Assembly (NCBI RefSeq): GCF_003367375.1
Contig: NZ_CP031416.1
Location: 62,001-126,000, forward strand
Length of the DNA: 64,000 nt
Direction of reading: 5' to 3'
Origin: Gallaecimonas mangrovi
Lineage (GTDB): Bacteria; Pseudomonadota; Gammaproteobacteria; Enterobacterales; Gallaecimonadaceae
In this document: one piece after another, positions 62,711 to 64,000 of the stretch
Position numbering within the stretch: the stretch's first letter is position 1
Layout of the letters: every line of letters begins with the position of its first letter
Made by a program: the position numbers and the translations under genes
The notes under the pieces: generated by a model
Told to the model about the DNA's origin: nothing
What the model saw: the letters and a program-made list of their open reading frames with translations, nothing else
Databases searched by the model: none

Positions 62711-63352
62711 ATGAAAGCCTATCAACAAGCCTTTATTGAATTTGCCATTGAACGCCAAGTGCTGCGCTTTGGCAGTTTTACCTTAAAGTCGGGCCGTCAA
62801 AGCCCGTACTTCTTTAATGCCGGCCTTTTTAACACTGGCCGTGACTTGGCAAAATTGGGCCGTTTCTACGCCGACGCGCTAGTGGATGCGGGCATCGATT
62901 TTGACGTGCTGTTTGGCCCTGCCTATAAGGGCATTCCCATTGCTACCACCACGGCGGTGGCCTTGAGTGACCAGCACGATAAAGACTATCCCTACTGTTT
63001 TAATCGCAAAGAGAAAAAAGACCACGGTGAAGGTGGCAGCCTGGTGGGTAGCCCGCTTAAGGGCAAGATCATGTTGGTTGACGATGTGATCACCGCCGGT
63101 ACTGCCATTCGTGAGTCGATGGAGATAATAAAAGCAGAAGGCGCTGAACTTGCCGGTGTATTAATTGCTCTGGATAGACAAGAAAAGGGCAAAGGTGAGT
63201 TGTCAGCAATTCAGGAAGTGGAGCGGGATTTTGGCTGCCAGGTGATTAGCATTATTACCTTGGCCGATCTTGTGACCTTCCTCGAACAAAAGCCTGAACT
63301 GGCTGAGGCGTTAGCCGCGGTACGGAACTATCGCACGCAATATGGGGTCTGA
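62711..63352 (+). CDS. pyrE: Orotate phosphoribosyltransferase
   Basis: 213 aa. Orotate + PRPP to OMP, pyrimidine synthesis. Start [42 protein letters not shown] loop [17 protein letters not shown] (about 120-136); [12 protein letters not shown] flexible loop. Follows rph across an attenuator-like hairpin. Confidence 0.96.
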   Translation: MKAYQQAFIEFAIERQVLRFGSFTLKSGRQSPYFFNAGLFNTGRDLAKLGRFYADALVDAGIDFDVLFGPAYKGIPIATTTAVALSDQHDKDYPYCFNRKEKKDHGEGGSLVGSPLKGKIMLVDDVITAGTAIRESMEIIKAEGAELAGVLIALDRQEKGKGELSAIQEVERDFGCQVISIITLADLVTFLEQKPELAEALAAVRNYRTQYGV

Positions 63353-63419
63353 CCTCTTGTTGCAAGGAAACAAGGACGTTTAAGGCGCTTAGCCTTCGTT
63401 GAATGTCTGCAAAGACACT

Positions 63420-63450
63420 GGGCCAGAGTTTACTCTGGCCTTTCTTTTAT
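63420..63450 (+). terminator. Terminator after pyrE
   Basis: GGCCAGAG/CTCTGGCC stem (63421-63428, 63433-63440) followed by TTTCTTTT. Confidence 0.8.
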
Positions 63451-63483
63451 CTGCGTCATTTGGTTTGTCCTTAACTTTATTGA

Positions 63484-63502
63484 AATGAGAATGTTTTTCA
63501 TT
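63484..63502. promoter_or_regulatory. Fur-like box before the siderophore receptor
   Basis: AATGAGAATGTTTTTCATT, an imperfect AATGA/TCATT palindrome like the Fur 19-base site. About 40 bases before the receptor start. Confidence 0.65.
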
Positions 63503-63539
63503 TAAATTACGGCCATTGTGATTTTTCCTTGGCCTTTCA

Positions 63540-64000
63540 ATGAAGTCTTTTGCCTTGCTCCCTTTGGCTGTTTTTGCGGCCAGCTATTTGCAACCTGTTT
63601 ATGCAGATACCCAATCCCAAACTGCCACAACCGGCACCAGTGCCTCGCAAACCAAAAGTGACAGTAGCGATGTTGAACACATCACGGTAAAGGGCCGGGC
63701 GCTGTCGCTGTATCGGGTTGATGACGGTTCCACTGCCCTGAAAACCCCAACGCCCATCGAACGCACACCGCAAACGGTGCAGGTACTGCCAGAGCAACTC
63801 ATTGAAGACCAAGGTGCCACTGATATCAGCGACTTATACCGCTCTATTAGTGGTGTCAGTCAGTACAACTATTCCTGGGTAACCTTTCGCGGCTTTCGCC
63901 AAGACAATGTGCGCTATGACGGTGTGCAGGGTGACCCCTACGGCGATTTTTCAACGCCATTGCTGTTTAATATCCAGCAGGTTCAGGTGCTTAAAGGGCC
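63540..64000 (+). CDS. TonB-dependent siderophore receptor, 5' part
   Basis: First 153 codons; the gene is cut by the window end. Signal peptide MKSFALLPLAVFAASYL..VYA, TonB box-like VEHITVKGRALS (about 50-60), plug start ERTPQTVQVLPEQLIEDQGATDISDLYRSISGV and WVTFRGFRQDNVRYDGV, as in FhuA/FoxA-like ferric siderophore receptors. Fur-like box upstream supports iron regulation. ATG 63540. Confidence 0.88.
   Translation, partial: MKSFALLPLAVFAASYLQPVYADTQSQTATTGTSASQTKSDSSDVEHITVKGRALSLYRVDDGSTALKTPTPIERTPQTVQVLPEQLIEDQGATDISDLYRSISGVSQYNYSWVTFRGFRQDNVRYDGVQGDPYGDFSTPLLFNIQQVQVLKG

Noticed and set aside
1-64000. CRISPR arrays, insertion sequences, tRNA and rRNA genes, prophage
   Set aside because: I looked for regular repeats, transposase motifs, cloverleaf ends and phage structural genes and saw none; without a search tool a divergent case could be missed.

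Overview
The window is chromosomal DNA of a free-living gammaproteobacterium. The core gene orders are those of Enterobacteria and their relatives: gmk-rpoZ-spoT-trmH-recG (32.9-38.8 kb) and yicC next to rph-pyrE (61.0-63.4 kb). rsmJ, sodA, nfsA and queH fit the same group. Codon use and gene content suggest a marine or soil Alteromonadales/Gallaecimonas-like organism, but that is inference; no rRNA gene is present to test it. I saw no tRNA, rRNA, CRISPR array or insertion sequence. Coding density is high.

Layout. 0-7.9 kb: small housekeeping and redox genes (HopJ-family protein, three flavodoxin-fold reductases, RsmJ, a peroxiredoxin, an MscS channel, a YhiN-type flavoprotein, an STN-like lipoprotein, an XapX protein missing from simple long-ORF lists, an AraC regulator). 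8.0-11.1 kb: an AT-richer two-gene exopolysaccharide module, a PilZ/HlyD-type c-di-GMP receptor with a long periplasmic hairpin followed by an Alg8-like GT2 synthase. 11.1-13.7 kb: a large unknown gene broken by one frameshift in a five-G run. 13.8-18.3 kb: LysR regulator, TonB-dependent receptor, SRPBCC protein, DUF2238 membrane protein. 18.55-27.7 kb: a LuxR-type response regulator with a hairpin-rich leader, then an accessory chemotaxis operon (short MCP, CheY, STAS, CheA, MCP, CheW, CheR, CheB) with no flagellar genes. 27.7-29.0 kb: bactofilin overlapping an M23 peptidase by 181 bases. 29.2-40.2 kb: NfsA, M16 protease lipoprotein, recG-trmH-spoT-rpoZ-gmk, a membrane protein, queH.

40.3-44.5 kb is a complete tripartite EmrAB/TolC-like pump operon. 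44.7-53.0 kb looks like one catabolic locus: POT-family transporter (with a CRP-like site), fumarase/aspartase-superfamily lyase, DcuC-type C4-dicarboxylate carrier, a divergent RpiR-type regulator, a MORN-repeat periplasmic protein, an alpha/beta hydrolase fold protein lacking its nucleophile serine, and a porin. The two promoter regions, for regulator/dcuC and for the porin operon, share a 17-base palindrome GGGAA-N7-TTCCC, twice at the porin. I propose it as the operator of the RpiR regulator, and consider this regulon the best candidate for an undescribed system in the window.

53.1-58.8 kb: an HD-GYP response regulator and a 1.5-kaa BvgS-like hybrid kinase. With the PilZ protein this gives two c-di-GMP-related points. 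59.0-64.0 kb: sodA with a Fur-like box, a peptidoglycan hydrolase without signal peptide, yicC, rph-pyrE with an attenuator-like terminator, and the start of a Fur-box-preceded TonB siderophore receptor cut by the window end.
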